A stretch of DNA of 64,000 nt from Prorocentrum cordatum (Eukaryota; Sar; Dinophyceae; Prorocentrales; Prorocentraceae). Positions 50,506 through 61,348 of the stretch are shown here, in pieces. Within the stretch, counting starts at the first letter, position 1; each line of letters opens with the position of its first letter. A program made the position numbers and the translations under genes. The notes beneath the pieces were generated by a model. It was not told where the DNA came from, searched no databases, and was given only the letters and a program-made list of their open reading frames with translations. The stretch lies in NCBI GenBank assembly GCA_963575745.1, contig CAUYUJ010010402.1, positions 71,001-135,000 of the forward strand. The letters run 5' to 3'.

Positions 50506-51759
50506 CTGAAGAATAATTATTGTTGATCCCCCCCGCCGGTGCATACTGTGTTTTCTCAATCAAAGTGTGTCCCTCGGCGCTCGCACCCTGTGCTGTATCA
50601 GGGCAAGTCTTGAGGCTCAAACTGTGTCCCTGGCCCCCGGGTCACAACAACAACGGCTCCCGCCTTAGGCTTCCTCACAATTTTGCCAGGACCCCCGCTC
50701 CCGCCCGAGATTTCCTTGCAATGTATTAAGAATCGCTCTCCCGGCGCTCTGGATTCGCGCTCTCGCTGGAGACTTGCTTGCAATCTGCTGAAGAATAGCG
50801 CCCTTGCGTTGGAATTTCTTGCGGTTTACTCAAGCGCCGCGCCCCCGACACCCAGGCACACCAGGCACCCAGGAGTCGTGCTCACGCTTGGGACTCCCTC
50901 GCAAACTACCTAAGAATCGGGATCTCGCTTTGTTTCGTGGCCCCGTTGCAGCCCTTCGTGGACCCCTCGCTTTGTTTCGTGGCGCCGTTGCAACCCTTCG
51001 TGGCCCCATCGCTTTGTTTCGTGGCCCCGTTGCAGCCCCTCGTGGCCTCCTCGCTGCTCTTCGTGGCCCCGTTGCAGCCCTTCGTGGCCCCCTCGCCTTG
51101 TTTCGTGGCCCCGTTGCAGCCCTTCGTGGCCCCGTCGCAGCCCTGCGTGGCCCCGTCGCAGCCCTTCGTGGCCCCGTTGCAGCCCTTCGTGGCGCCTTTG
51201 CGCCCCTTCGTGGACCCCCCGCTGCCCTTCGTGGCCCCATATATGTCTGCCCTTCGTGGTCCCCGCTCGTTCGCGCCCGTGGTGGCCCCATATGCGTGCC
51301 CTTCGTGGCCCAGCTGTCGCCCTTCGTGGCCCCCTCGCTGCCCTTCGTGGCCCCGTTGCTGTCTTCAGTGGCTCCGTTTTTGCCCTCCGCGGCCCCGTAT
51401 AGGTATGCCCTTCGTGGCCCACGCTCGTTCGCGTCCGTTGTGGCCCCATGTGCATGCCCTTCGTGGCCCCGCTGTCGCTCTTCGTGGCCCCCTCGCTGCC
51501 GTTCGTGGCCCAGTTGCTAAGATCAGTGGCCCCATCGTTGCCTTCTTTGGCCCCGCATTATCTGCCCTTCGTGGCACCCTCTCGTTTGCGCTCTTCGTGG
51601 CCCCATACGCATTCCCTTCGTGACCCGCTGTCGCCCTTCGTGGCCTACTTCGTGTCCTTGAGGCCCTGCTGTCGTTCTCTCTCGCTCTCGCTTTCGCTCG
51701 TCGTCGTCGTCGCCGTCGCCGTCGTCGTCGCCGTCGCCGTCGTCGACGTCGAAGTCGTC

Positions 51760-51806
<47 letters not shown>

Positions 51807-52060
51807 GGTCGGTCCCCTGTCCGTCCCTCTTGGGGTCGCGTCGACGGTCCGCGGCCGCCCCGCCGATCAGCGCTACCGCTGGCCAGGCCGACGGTCCGCG
51901 GCCGCCCCGCCGCTTGCCGGGGCAAGGCCTGCAGGGAAGAAAGGTACACCCCCCAAAAAGGATTCGATCGAAGACGAAGAGGGCGGGTATCGAGGGTTTG
52001 GGAGATACGCATTATTGGACACTCGAGCAGATAAGGGCGAACAGTCCTAAACTAATTGCT
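50506..52060 (-). repeat. Composite module L4, inverted, with 21-bp array
   Basis: Reverse of the L core (AATAATTATTGTTGATCCCC at 50508; CCCTGGCCCCCGGGTCACAA at 50629), then a 21-bp array of CCCTTCGTGGCCCCGTTGCA (50931-51650), a (GTC)n tract (51700-51806), CGGTCCGCGGCCGCCCCGCC and GAAGACGAAGAGGGCGGGTA (51976). Paralogous with L6 end to end. Confidence 0.75.
51820..52050 (+). other. Conserved short reading frame in L4 (EDEEGGYRG peptide)
   Basis: PLSVPLGVASTVRGRPADQR...AGKKGTPPKKDSIEDEEGGY then RGFGRYALLDTRADKGEQS and stop. The counterpart at 54548-54779 has the same frame, length and stop without indels, and a third at 48315-48420 (minus) keeps GVIEDEEGGYRG. It could be a captured exon or simply a recent duplication. 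No known domain. Confidence 0.3.
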
Positions 52061-52339
52061 GTTGTTGTGGACTGGGGGCGAGGGGCATACTCTGGTGACG
52101 CCTCGCTGTCCCTTCTCATTACCCTGGGGAAGAACCCAACCCATTCAACGCGCGTGGAACCGATGAGTGCCCGATGGGCAACCTCGCAGATCGGTAGCGA
52201 TACCACAGACCGAAGAACAACGGCATACGAACCTCACCCGTGGTCGAGAATGGGACGTGATCAGAGTGCCCAATGGTGGGCAACCTCACCGTTAAGCCAC
52301 ACCGCTCCGCCGAACCTCCCAAATAAACACGCAAACGGC

Positions 52340-53040
52340 GACTGTTTCGGTATAAAGCCACGAAGCGTGCGAGATTGTGCCAGGATGGACCCGAACAACC
52401 AAGCGGGCGCTGCCACTTGGGCCTTCGGTGGAACTCCCTATGGGGCCACGAACCGTGCGAGGGGTGTGCCAGGATGAACCCGGGAAACCTCGCGGACGCT
52501 GCCACTTGGGCCTTCGGTGGACCTCCACGTGGGGCCATGAAACGTGTGAGGGGTGTGCCAGAGAGGGCCCGAGAAGTCATGCGGACGTTGCCATTTGGGC
52601 CTTCGGTGGACCCCCCTTTGGGGCCACGAAGCGTGTGAGGGGTGTGCGAGAATGAACCCGAGAAACCATGCGGGCGTTGCCACTTGGGCCTTCGAGGGCA
52701 CTCCCTGTGGGACCACGAAACGTGCGAGGGTGTGCCAGAATGGGCCCAAAAAGCCACGCGGACGCTGCCATTTGGGCCTTCGGTGGAACTCCCTGTGGGG
52801 GCACGAAACGTGTGAAGGGTGTGGCAAGATGGATCCGAGAAGCCATGCGGACGTTGCCGCGGGGGGCCTTCGGTGGGCCTCCCTGTTGGGCCACGAAACG
52901 TGCGATGGGTGTGCCAGCATGGGACCGAGTAGCCATGCGGACGCTAGGAGGGAAGATAAGGAGGACGAGGAGGAGGAGAGAGAGATGGAGGGAAGGAAAC
53001 GCGCGGCGCGGCGAATTCAAAACGAGGACTTAACACACAA
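52340..53040 (-). repeat. 89-bp satellite module K3, inverted
   Basis: Read on the minus strand it has the same parts as K1 and K2: AAGTCCTCGTTTTGAA, a CCT tract (52950-52985 as GGA on plus) and about six 89-bp units (GCCTTCGGTGG at 52421 and 52510) with CACACGTTTCGTGGCCCCA. Confidence 0.8.
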
Positions 53041-53775
53041 AAGAATTTGAAAAAAAAACAAGGCGCGAGCCTTGCGAGAGGCACTTTAATCGAAGAGTGC
53101 AATGGTTACTGGGGGTCAACAATAATTACTTAGAAATGCGAACTCGACGACCAACAACAATAACAACAACAATACCAACAACAACGAGACTCATGTTAAG
53201 ACTGTTCGCTCTTGTCTGCTCGCGTGACACGCATCACTTATATCCCGAACCTTCGATACCCGCCCGCTTCGTCTTCGATGATACCCCCTTGGGGTTACAT
53301 CTTTCTTACCTGCAGCGTGTATTTCGTGCAACCACTGGGGCAGGGGAAGAGACGGCGGATGGAAGGAAGGGACAAGGGGGAGGGAGGAGGATGGATTTCG
53401 AGAGCGAATAGCAAGAAAGGGCTAAAAACAAAAAACACGTAGCACAACCAAACCAACATATCGGGCGGGTCGGGAAGGCGGGCCCAGACGGCCAGGTCGA
53501 GCAGGCGGGTTGCTGAAGCGTGCGTCCCGCATGGATCGCGAGGAACTCCCGAGCGATAGCGCGATTCCCAACAAATCGTGAGGACATCCAAAGCGACAGC
53601 GTGCTTCCTGAGTGTCGAGGGCGCGGCGTCTGAATACATTGCAGAAAAATCCAATGCGAGAGCGCGATTCATGCATACATTGTGTGGAAGTCCCGCGCGA
53701 GAGCGCAACTTGGGAATAAACGTTGAAGAAATATCAAACGGGAAACCGTTGTCGTTGCTGTTGTTGTTGTTGTTG
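53041..53775 (+). repeat. Composite module L5
   Basis: Plus-oriented unit: CAACAATAATTACTTAGAAA, CTTCGATACCCGCCCGCTTC, GGCGGGTTGCTGAAGCGTGC, AGCGATAGCGCGATTCCCAA and a TTG tract (53755-53778). Confidence 0.7.
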
Positions 53776-54499
53776 TTGAATTCTCATTCATGACGAATAA
53801 TTATTGTTGATCCCCCCCCACCGGTGCATATCGTTTTTTCTCAATCAAAATGTGCCCCTCGACGCTCGCACCCTGTTTTTTGACAAAAAATCTTGATGCT
53901 CAAACTGGGCCCCTGGCCCTCGGGTTACAACAACAACGGCTCCCGCTTGAGACGTCCTTACAATTTAGCCAGGACCCCCGCTCCCGCCCGAGAGTTCCTC
54001 GCATTTTATTCAGGAATCGCGCTCTCGTTCGGGACTTCCTTACAATTTATGCAGGAAACGCTCTCCCGGCGCTCTGGAGTCGCGCTCTCGCTGGAGACTT
54101 GCTTGCAACTTCCTGAAAAATGGCCTTACGTTAGGGTTTTCTGCAATTTGCCTAAGCGCCGCGCTCCCGACACCCAGGCACCCAGGAGTCGCGCCCGTTG
54201 TGGCCACATGTGCATGCCATTCGTGGCCCCATTGTCGCCAGTTGTGACCCCCTCCCTGTCCTACGTGGCCCAGTTGCTACCCTCAGTGGCCCCATGGTTG
54301 CCTTCTGTGGCCCCGCATTATCTGCATTTCGTGGCCCCCGCTCGTTCGCGCTCTTCGTGGCCCCATACGCATTCCCTTCGTATCCCCGCTGTCGCCCTTC
54401 GTGGCCTACTTCGTGCCCTTCATGGCCCTGCTGTCGTTCTCTCTCGCTCTCGCGTTCGCTCGTCGTCGCCGTCGTCGTCGTCGTCGCCGTCGTCGTCGA

Positions 54500-54535
<36 letters not shown>

Positions 54536-54800
54536 GGTCGGTCCCCTGTCCGTCCCTCTTCGGGTCGGGTCGACGGTCCGCGGCCGCCCCGCCGATCAGC
54601 GCTGCCGCTGGCCAGGCCGACGGTTCGCGGCCGCCCTGCCGCGTGCCGGGGCCCGGCCTGCAGGGAAGAAAGGTATACCCCCGAAAAGAGGTTCGAGCGA
54701 AGACGAAGAGGGCGGGTATCGAGGGTTTGGGAAATACGAGTTATTGGGCACTCGAGTATATACGGGCGAACAGTCTTAAAATTATTGTTGTTGCTGTTGT
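53776..54800 (-). repeat. Composite module L6, inverted, with short 21-bp array
   Basis: Paralogue of L4: AATAATTATTGTTGATCCCC (53799), GGCTCCCGCTTGAGACGTCC, a shorter 21-bp array of CGTGGCCCC units (54190-54425), (GTC)n (54460-54534), CGGTCCGCGGCCGCCCCGCC, and the EDEEGGYRG frame (54548-54779). Confidence 0.75.
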
Positions 54801-56300
54801 TGTTAAGCGGGGGGCCAGGGGCGCAGTTTGTTGACACTTCATTTTTCCTACAAGAAGCAGGGTGCGAGCCCTGAGAGAAAAACGTTGATTCAAACACTAC
54901 AATGGTTAGCGGGCAGGGAGGTTCTACACCAACTTTTCTTTAGAAGTGGGACCTTGACGATTACATCAACAATCATTTAAGACTGTTCGCTCTTACACGA
55001 TCAAGTGCCATTCATCAGAAATATCACAAACCCTCGATACCCGCCCTCTTCGTCTTCGATCAGTACCCCTGAGGTATACATCTGTCTTAGCTGCAACCTG
55101 CATTTCGTGCGGCTCCTGAGGCAGGGGAAGAGAGAACGGAGGAAGGAAGAGACAAGGGACAGGCGGGTTGCTGAAGCGTGCGTTCTGCATGAATCGCATG
55201 GCTTTTTCGAGCGATAGCGCGATTCCCAAGTACTTCGTGAAGGAATCCACAGCGATAGCGTACTTCCTGAGTGTCGAGGGCGCGGCGTCTAAACAAATTG
55301 CGAGGACGTCCCACGCGAGAGCGCGATTCCTGCATACATTGTGTGAATGTCCCGCGCGAGAGCGCGATTTGGGAATCAATTGTCAGGAACTCTCCGGCAG
55401 GCGGGAGCTGTTGGCGCTTTATACCGGAATCCAGCAACCAAGCTTGGTGACACCACACGCATGTATACATATATATATATATATGAAACATGTAGAAGCC
55501 CCGTGAGGAGCGCTTTAATCGAAACATGCAATGGTTACCAGAGGGAGGGGAACAACTATACTTACTTTAGAAGTGGGAGCTCACGATCAACAGCGTCCAC
55601 ATATTTAAGACTGCTCGTTCTTTCCCGCTCGAGTGCCATTCAAAACGTGTATCCCAAGCCTTCGGTACCCACCGCATTCGCCTTCGACCGTACCCCCTTT
55701 GGGGGATATCTTCCGTACCTGCCGCGTGTAATTGGTGCAAACCCCTGAAATAAGGAAAGGGAGGACGAATGAAAGGGGGGGGGACAGGATGGAGCACGGG
55801 ATAAGCAGGAGGGAGGCTGGGAGCAGAAAACACATGGCAGAACCAGACGGGCTCATCGGGCGGGTAGACCCTCATGGACGGGTTGGGAAGGCGGGCCCAA
55901 GCGGCCAGGTCGAGAAGGCGGGTTGCTGAAGCGTGCGTCCTGCATGAATCGCGAGGAACTCCCGAGCGATAGCGCGATTCCCAAACAAATCGTGAGGACA
56001 TCCACAGCGAAAGCGTGCTTCCTGAGTGTCGAGGGCGCGGCGTCTGAATAGATTGCGAGGACGTGCCACGCGAGAACGCGATTCCTGAATACATTGTGCG
56101 GAACTCCCGCGCAAGAACACGATTTTGAAATCAATTGTGAGGAAGTGTTAGGCGGGAGCCGTTGCTGTTGTAGCCGGGGGGCCAGGGGCACAGTCTTTCC
56201 TTGCATGGTGCGGGCCCCGAGGGAGGCATTTGAATTGAAAAGAAAAGAATCTGCACAGGTGGGGGGAACAACAATACTTATTCTTTAGGAATGGGAATTC
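54801..56300 (+). repeat. Composite modules L7 and L8
   Basis: Two plus-oriented units beginning at about 54960 and 55600 (TTTAAGACTG, CTCGATACCCGCCCTCTTCG or its variant CTTCGGTACCCACC, GGCGGGTTGCTGAAGCGTGC) and ending in CCGGGGGGCCAGGGGCACAG (56173) and CAACAATACTTATTCTTTAG. Separated by a TA-rich insert at 55463-55490. Confidence 0.7.
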
Positions 56301-56454
56301 AACAACAACCAGCCCCGCGGAAGCCCACTTCAGCCACGCACCCAGGGACAGTGAATGGCCGTGCGGCCCCCTATCTCTGACATATATGTATATCTATATT
56401 GCTTATTTCTTTATTCTTTCTTTTTTTTGTCTCTCTCTCTCTCTCTCTCTACAT

Positions 56455-56622
56455 ATATGTCGTACTGTTCGTGAGTGGTGCATCAACTCGGCCGATTTGG
56501 AAATACATGGCCCCGTTGATGGCCTCTTGGACCCAGAACGATTTGCTCCCGTCGTTCTTGACCAGGCGTTCCACGCCATGAAGCGACTGCGCAAGCGCCA
56601 AGTGCGTGCAGAATTATACTGA
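56455..56622 (+). other. Exon-like stretch, unknown
   Basis: After a CT run, one frame reads RTVREWCINSADLEIHGPVD then GLLDPERFAPVVLDQAFHAM and KRLRKRQVRAELY to a TGA-adjacent stop at 56620. The composition is that of a globular protein and no repeat is involved. The CT tract could be a polypyrimidine tract before an acceptor (GTGAG-TGG). Family unknown. Confidence 0.3.
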
Positions 56623-56639
56623 TGTGCACCATGCGGAAA

Positions 56640-57300
56640 ACCCGACACTTCGGAAAGCCCATGGAAGGAAGCGCTGACGTTTCATATCCATCAGATCATA
56701 TTCTGCCTGAGGCTGGCATTAAATGGATCGTCGCCTGATCGCAAAAGCGAAGAACACGCCAACACGCCAGAAAGCACGGTTGCAAGAAAGACAGCCGTAT
56801 CTATGACGGCGGTTTCGTCTCGCTTGCAGTAGTGTGGCCACCGTATGCAGAGATGTACGGCTCCTCATGTGATGTTCGAAACACTTCTGATCGCCATCCC
56901 TTACCACTCCCACTTCCCGTCCTCCGCATCCTTCGCTTCCAAACTCAGCCTCCTCCTCCTCCTGCTCCGCCTCGCCCTCCCCCTCCACCTCTCAAATCTA
57001 TTTTTCTGCGGAATACCGATGCATGTTCGGCCTCTTGGTTATAATCTAGCGTAAACTATGTTCATACAAATTTGACAACTCATATAGTTCAAAGTGGAGA
57101 CTTTCTTATCGCATATATGATGGCATTGGGAATGTTATACCGGAGCTTGCTCATAATGCCTCAAGCACTTCTCAAGCTTGGCATGTTTCCAAATGTGCAC
57201 CCCTCAGGGCAACATAATCAAAAAAGTGGTTGATCATGTTGTTGCCGCAATTGTTTATTACTGCAACATCAAAAAAGGGCCCTCAGTACTACTCCGCACC
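56640..57300. other. AT-richer stretch without recognised gene
   Basis: Clearly lower GC than its surroundings (for example 57030-57290), with no long frame, no terminal repeats that I can see and no similarity to the other families here. Confidence 0.5.
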
Positions 57301-57417
57301 ACCTCACCCTACTGCCTTCAGAAGACGCTCCTGGGAGCCTCGTGTAATCACCTGAGTGGCCGCAGTGGATACTCCGGTGGCCCCCTGCGGGCTTCGAGCG
57401 ACCTCCAGAGGCTCCTC

Positions 57418-57606
57418 TACAGTGGGGGCTCGGCCACAAGAAACCTCCGCAAGAAACCCAACCCTGAAATCCGCGATTTGTTCAGTGAAAACCCAAAATT
57501 GTCGATCGGAAATCGTCCAGATCTTATTGGAGCCCATCGAAATCCAAGAAACCCAGGGCACCCCGGCAAAATCCAACTGGTTTCTTGGCACGCGCCCACA
57601 CCGTAG
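57418..57606. mobile_element. Family E inverted-repeat element, copy E4
   Basis: CTACAGTGGGGGCTCGGCCA left and GCGCCCACACCGTAG right, with AAGAAACC / GGTTTCTT inward; TA at both borders. The interior ACCCAACCCTGAAATCC and AAACCCAGGGCACCCCGG match E1. Confidence 0.6.
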
Positions 57607-57723
57607 TAGCCCTCCGTGGCCTCCAATTGCCTTCAGTGGACCGCTTGAGGCGCAGGAAAGCCAGACCAAGCGGCGCCAAGGTGTCCCGCAGCAGATCCGA
57701 GAAGTCCGCGCGTGGCTCCGAAT

Positions 57724-57825
57724 CTATATATATATATATATATATACATACATATATACATATATACATATATATATATGTATATATACATACACATATA
57801 TGTATATATATATATATATACACAA
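57724..57825. repeat. TA/CATA microsatellite
   Basis: (TA)n with CATACATA interruptions; self-complementary over about 100 bp. Just upstream, 57690-57715 (GATCCGAGAAGTCCGCGCG) is a family C fragment. Confidence 0.95.
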
Positions 57826-58054
57826 GTGGCGCGTGTGTGCCCAGGCTCATACACAAGAAAACTCTAAGGGCGTGTGAAGCAGGAGAAGAGGAGGAGGAGG
57901 ATGGCTGCTGGGAGTGAAATGCAATAGCCAGGTCGCACTCGAGCGCAAGCGGGGTTGCCACACCTTGCGATGTGTGTACCAGAGCCCCCCAAGAAGACTC
58001 AGGAAACCCGCCTTGGATACCGGAAGAGGCTCCAGGAGGCCTCAGGATTGTGAG

Positions 58055-58460
58055 TGTTGTGTGGGTGTGTGTGTGTGTGTGTGTGTGATGTGTGCTGTGT
58101 TGTGCCTGTTTTCTGTGCGTTGTAGGTGTTGTGTGTGTGTTATGTTTGTCTAGCGTGTGATGTGTTGGGTGTGACTTGTGTCTCTTTGTGTACATGTAGT
58201 TCTGAGGTCTCAGGAGGCCACAGGAGGCCCCAGGAGGCCTCAGGAGGCCCCAGGAGACCCCAGGAGGCTCCAGGAGGCCCCAAGAGGCTCCAGGAGGCCG
58301 CAGGAGGCCCCAGGAGGCCCCAGGAGGTTCCAGGAGACCCCCCGGAGGCTCCGAGGCGGGGTCTGGGGTACCAGAAGGTACAGAAAGCCCCAGAAGGCCC
58401 CAGGAGGTTCCAGGAGGCCCCCAGGAGGCTCCGAGGCGGGGTCTGGGGTACCAGAAGGTA
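58055..58460. repeat. GT microsatellite, then CAGGAGGCC array
   Basis: (GT)n at 58060-58092, then 58200-58345 of CAGGAGGCCC-type 9-13-mers, then two copies of TCCGAGGCGGGGTCTGGGGT (58347, 58427) 80 bp apart. Confidence 0.8.
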
Positions 58461-58751
58461 CGTCGGGGCTCGATGTTGGGAGGATGTCTCAGGCGAAACC
58501 GCCATTCTCTGAGAATCGGGGTCAAAATCATTGAAATTACAATGTGTTTTTGAAGATTTCATGTTAGAACGCTGAAACTCCCATGTGTTCTTTGACCCTG
58601 ACGTCACGATCTGTGTGAGGGGTGCCACCGATTTCCAGAATTTCGAGGATGTCCCTCGCGAAACGGCCAAACAAATCGCGAACGACGCGGCGCGTACGCA
58701 TTAATCGCCTCTGAGCTCTACTCCCTCGGAGAGGTGCGTATGATAATAGAT

Positions 58752-59984
58752 GTCTATATATACGAGAGAGCGTCATCCACCGCCGCTTTACTGTGGAAAA
58801 TTGCCAACCTTTTCCTCCGGAGCCCGGGGGTCGCCCCCCCCCCTTCCGAACCCTCCCCCCCCCTTCTCCCCCGGCAAACCCCCCCCCTCCCTAACCCCTC
58901 CCCCCCCCCCTCTCCCGCTCGAAAACCGGGGGGGGTCACTACCGGTTCGAACCCCTCCCCCCCCCCCCCCCCTCCGGATCCGGAAAAACCGGGGGGGGTC
59001 ACTACCGGTTCGAACCCCTCCCACCCCCCCCTACCCTCCGGATCCGGAAAACCGGAGGGGGCCACTACCGGTTCGCACCCCCCCTTCCCCTTTCCCCCCC
59101 CCCCCTACTCACCGCCAGCAAACGACTCCCGGTCCCCACCACCGTCCGCATCACATCCCCCACTGGTGTTCCCAGCACCACTGTCCTCACCACCGCTGTC
59201 CCCACTGGTTCCACCACCGCCCCTACTGTCCCCACCAGTGGCCCCACCACTGTCGCACTGTCCCCGCTGTCCCCAGAACTGTTCCCACCACGGTTCCACT
59301 CTCCCCACTGTCTCCACGGCCCCAACCACTGCCCGACTATCCCCACTGTCCCCACTGTCCCACTGACTCCTCCGCTGTCCCACTGAGCTGTCCCACTGTT
59401 CCCACCACTGTCCCCACTGTCCCCACCACTGTCCCCACTGTACCTCTGTCCCATTGTCCCACCGCCGTCCTCGCCACCGCCTTCACCACTGTCCCCACCA
59501 CCATTGTACCCTCCACTGTCCCACTGTTTCCACCTCATTCCCATTGTCCCCACACCACTGTCCCCACCACCACCGTCACCACCACTGTCCACTGTCCCCC
59601 CCTGTTCCCACCATTGTCCCCACCACTGTCCCCACCACTACCGTCCCCACCACTGTCCCACTGTCCCACTGTCCCCACCACTGTCCCGCTGTCCCCTCAC
59701 CACTGTCCCCACCAACACCGTCCCCACCACTGTCCGCACCCCCACTCGGTTTTCGAGGGGGGGGGGGGGGTTCGAACCGGTAGTGACCCCCCCCGGTTTT
59801 CGAGGGGGGGGGGGGAGGGGTTCGAACCGGTAGTGACCCCCCCCCTTTTCATGATGGAGGGGTTCGAACCGCTATAATGACCCCCCCGGTTTTCCGGAGG
59901 GGGGGGGGGGAGGGGTTCGAACCGGTAATGACCCCCCCCGGTTTTCCGCCAGCAGCGGTAGAACACGCTCTTTCATATATACAT
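58752..59984. mobile_element. Foldback element with GGTTCGAACC arms and CTGTCCCCACCA core
   Basis: Ends TATATACGAGAGAGCGTC and GAACACGCTCTTTCATATAT are inverted. Inside, the left arm repeats ACCGGTTCGAACCCCTCCCC (58941, 59003, 59068) and the right arm its mirror GGGGTTCGAACCGGTAGTGA (59769 onward). The centre (59150-59745) is a 12-13-bp minisatellite of CTGTCCCCACCA. No coding capacity. Confidence 0.65.
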
Positions 59985-60200
59985 ACATACATACATAGAT
60001 ACATACATACATACATACATACACATACATACATACATACATACATACATACATACATACATGCATGCATGCATGCATGCATGCATACATTCCATTCCAT
60101 TCCATTCCATTCCATTCCGTTCCATTCCATTCCATTCCATTCCATTCCATTCCATTCCATTCCATTCCATTCCATTCCATTACATTACATTTGCATTACA
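59985..60200. repeat. Compound microsatellite (ATAC)n-(ATGC)n-(ATTCC)n
   Basis: TACA tetramers to 60060, TGCA tetramers to 60086, ATTCC pentamers 60088-60182, then ATTAC. Confidence 0.95.
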
Positions 60201-60300
60201 TACATACATATACACATACATTTGTATACGTATATATACACATGTTTGTTTACGCAGTTCATGAGTCTTCGATCTGTACGTAAAATAAAACCATCGCCCC

Positions 60301-60477
60301 TCAATCCTCCGACACGCCGCCTCGTTCTATGGCTTCACTCCCTCCTCCCTCGCCTTCCCTACTGCTCTTTGGCGCCGTGATGCCACGATGGTCCACCACG
60401 CAGAGCCTGGGGATCTTCTCCACCTCGAAGAAGTCGAGCAGCCGGACCACGTCGGAGTGCCCAAAGGGCAGGGACAC
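60301..60477 (-). CDS. Tryparedoxin/nucleoredoxin-like exon (C-terminal half of the fold)
   Basis: After CAG, the minus frame from 60477 reads VSLPFGHSDVVRLLDFFEVE then KIPRLCVVDHRGITAP. This matches the stretch of tryparedoxin/nucleoredoxin proteins from the LPF motif through the cis-proline loop (IPRL) to the VVDxxG strand; such proteins reduce disulfides through a WCxxC site, which should lie in an upstream exon and is not seen. After GITAP the frame becomes low-complexity to TGA at 60301, so the exon may end earlier. An upstream open stretch (60535-60660, SEVPFMFVDQRTFDALCRRP) can be joined in phase through a 57-bp GT-AG intron, but it does not resemble the fold strongly. Confidence 0.5.
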   Translation of the reverse strand: MSLPFGHSDVVRLLDFFEVEKIPRLCVVDHRGITAPKSSREGEGGGSEAIERGGVSED

Positions 60478-60790
60478 CTGACGCCGACGGGTCGAGCACG
60501 GGATCGACTACAGACTGGATTTACCTCAGCATTGATTTGTTCGTCGGGTCTACGACACAATGCGTCGAATGTTCGTTGATCTACAAACATGAAAGGTACT
60601 TCTGACAGATCCGACGACACTTTCGATGTTCGGATAAATCCATTATATAGTCGATCCTCTAGTCAAAAACAGGGAAGGCAAAATGATGCAATGCGATGGG
60701 ATGCGAGCACCGTTGCGGACAGTGTCCGTGCCTAGCTCAGCCCAGGTGGGTGAGGCCGTGGCCTCGATACTCTGGATTGTTTGGGTCCAT

Positions 60791-61015
60791 GCAATGGGAG
60801 GCATCCCAAATGGGGTCGGAGTAGATGAAATCGAAGGATCGCGCCGCATTGACGATACATCGGCGATACATCGCCGATGCATCGGCGATGCATCGGCGCT
60901 GTCGGCATGGAGAAAATCGGGCCCCGCATCGAGCCGCATCGGCGATGCATCGTCGATGCGACGCGATCCTCCGACCCCATCTACTCGGACCCCATCTGGG
61001 AGGCCTAGGGCAATG
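60791..61015. mobile_element. Family O inverted-repeat element with ATCGGCGATGC iterons
   Basis: GCAATGGGAGGCATCCCAAA then TGGGGTCGGAGTAGATG left is mirrored at 60965-61015. The core (60845-60960) consists of repeats of CATCGGCGATGCATCGGCGA, themselves palindromic. Confidence 0.7.
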
Positions 61016-61149
61016 CGGGACACATGAAATGTTAGGAGGAAAAAGAGTATGAGGATGAGGTATCGGCGCGGGCTGGGCGTGGTGCCGACCGGGGGAGGCA
61101 AAGAGGTGGGGAGGGAAGAGTCTTCCTGCTCCACCTCGCCCTCCCCCTC

Positions 61150-61240
61150 GGTTTCACAGACCTCCTTCTCGCCGCTCAAGCTCGGAGAAATCAAGCCGCC
61201 GAGTCACGTCGGAATGTCCGAGAGGCAGGGACATCCGACG
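61150..61240 (-). pseudogene. Decayed duplicate of the tryparedoxin-like exon
   Basis: The minus frame reads MSLPLGHSDVTRRLDFSELE then RREGGL and a stop, aligning with VSLPFGHSDVVRLLDFFEVE of the exon at 60.4 kb. The preceding CTGTCGGCGTCGGA also matches (CCGTCGGCGTCAGG). The IPRL part is lost. Confidence 0.4.
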
Positions 61241-61348
61241 CCGACAGGAGGGCAAAGGGGAAGCGGTACGGCAGAGTCCGAGGGGGCGTCGTAGCCATTC
61301 ACTACCCTTGGAGGCCCGTTTCGGGCCCTGGGGTCTCCAGAAATCAGT

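Noticed and set aside
50804-51520. RGPVAAL heptapeptide-repeat protein
   Set aside because: It is the translation of a 21-bp DNA array; other frames over it are equally open and array length differs between L4 and L6.
58564-58776. 70-codon minus frame (LFGRFARDILEILEIGG)
   Set aside because: The region contains the GAGGATGTCCCTCGCGAAAC motif of the L/41-bp repeat group, so it is more likely repeat-derived.
58941-59790. GGTTCGAACC words resembling a tRNA B box
   Set aside because: No A box, no cloverleaf; the words are palindromic units of the foldback arms.
60088-60182. ATTCC pentamer array as a telomeric or centromeric satellite
   Set aside because: Only about 19 units, part of a compound microsatellite; no telomere-type (TTTAGGG) repeat occurs.
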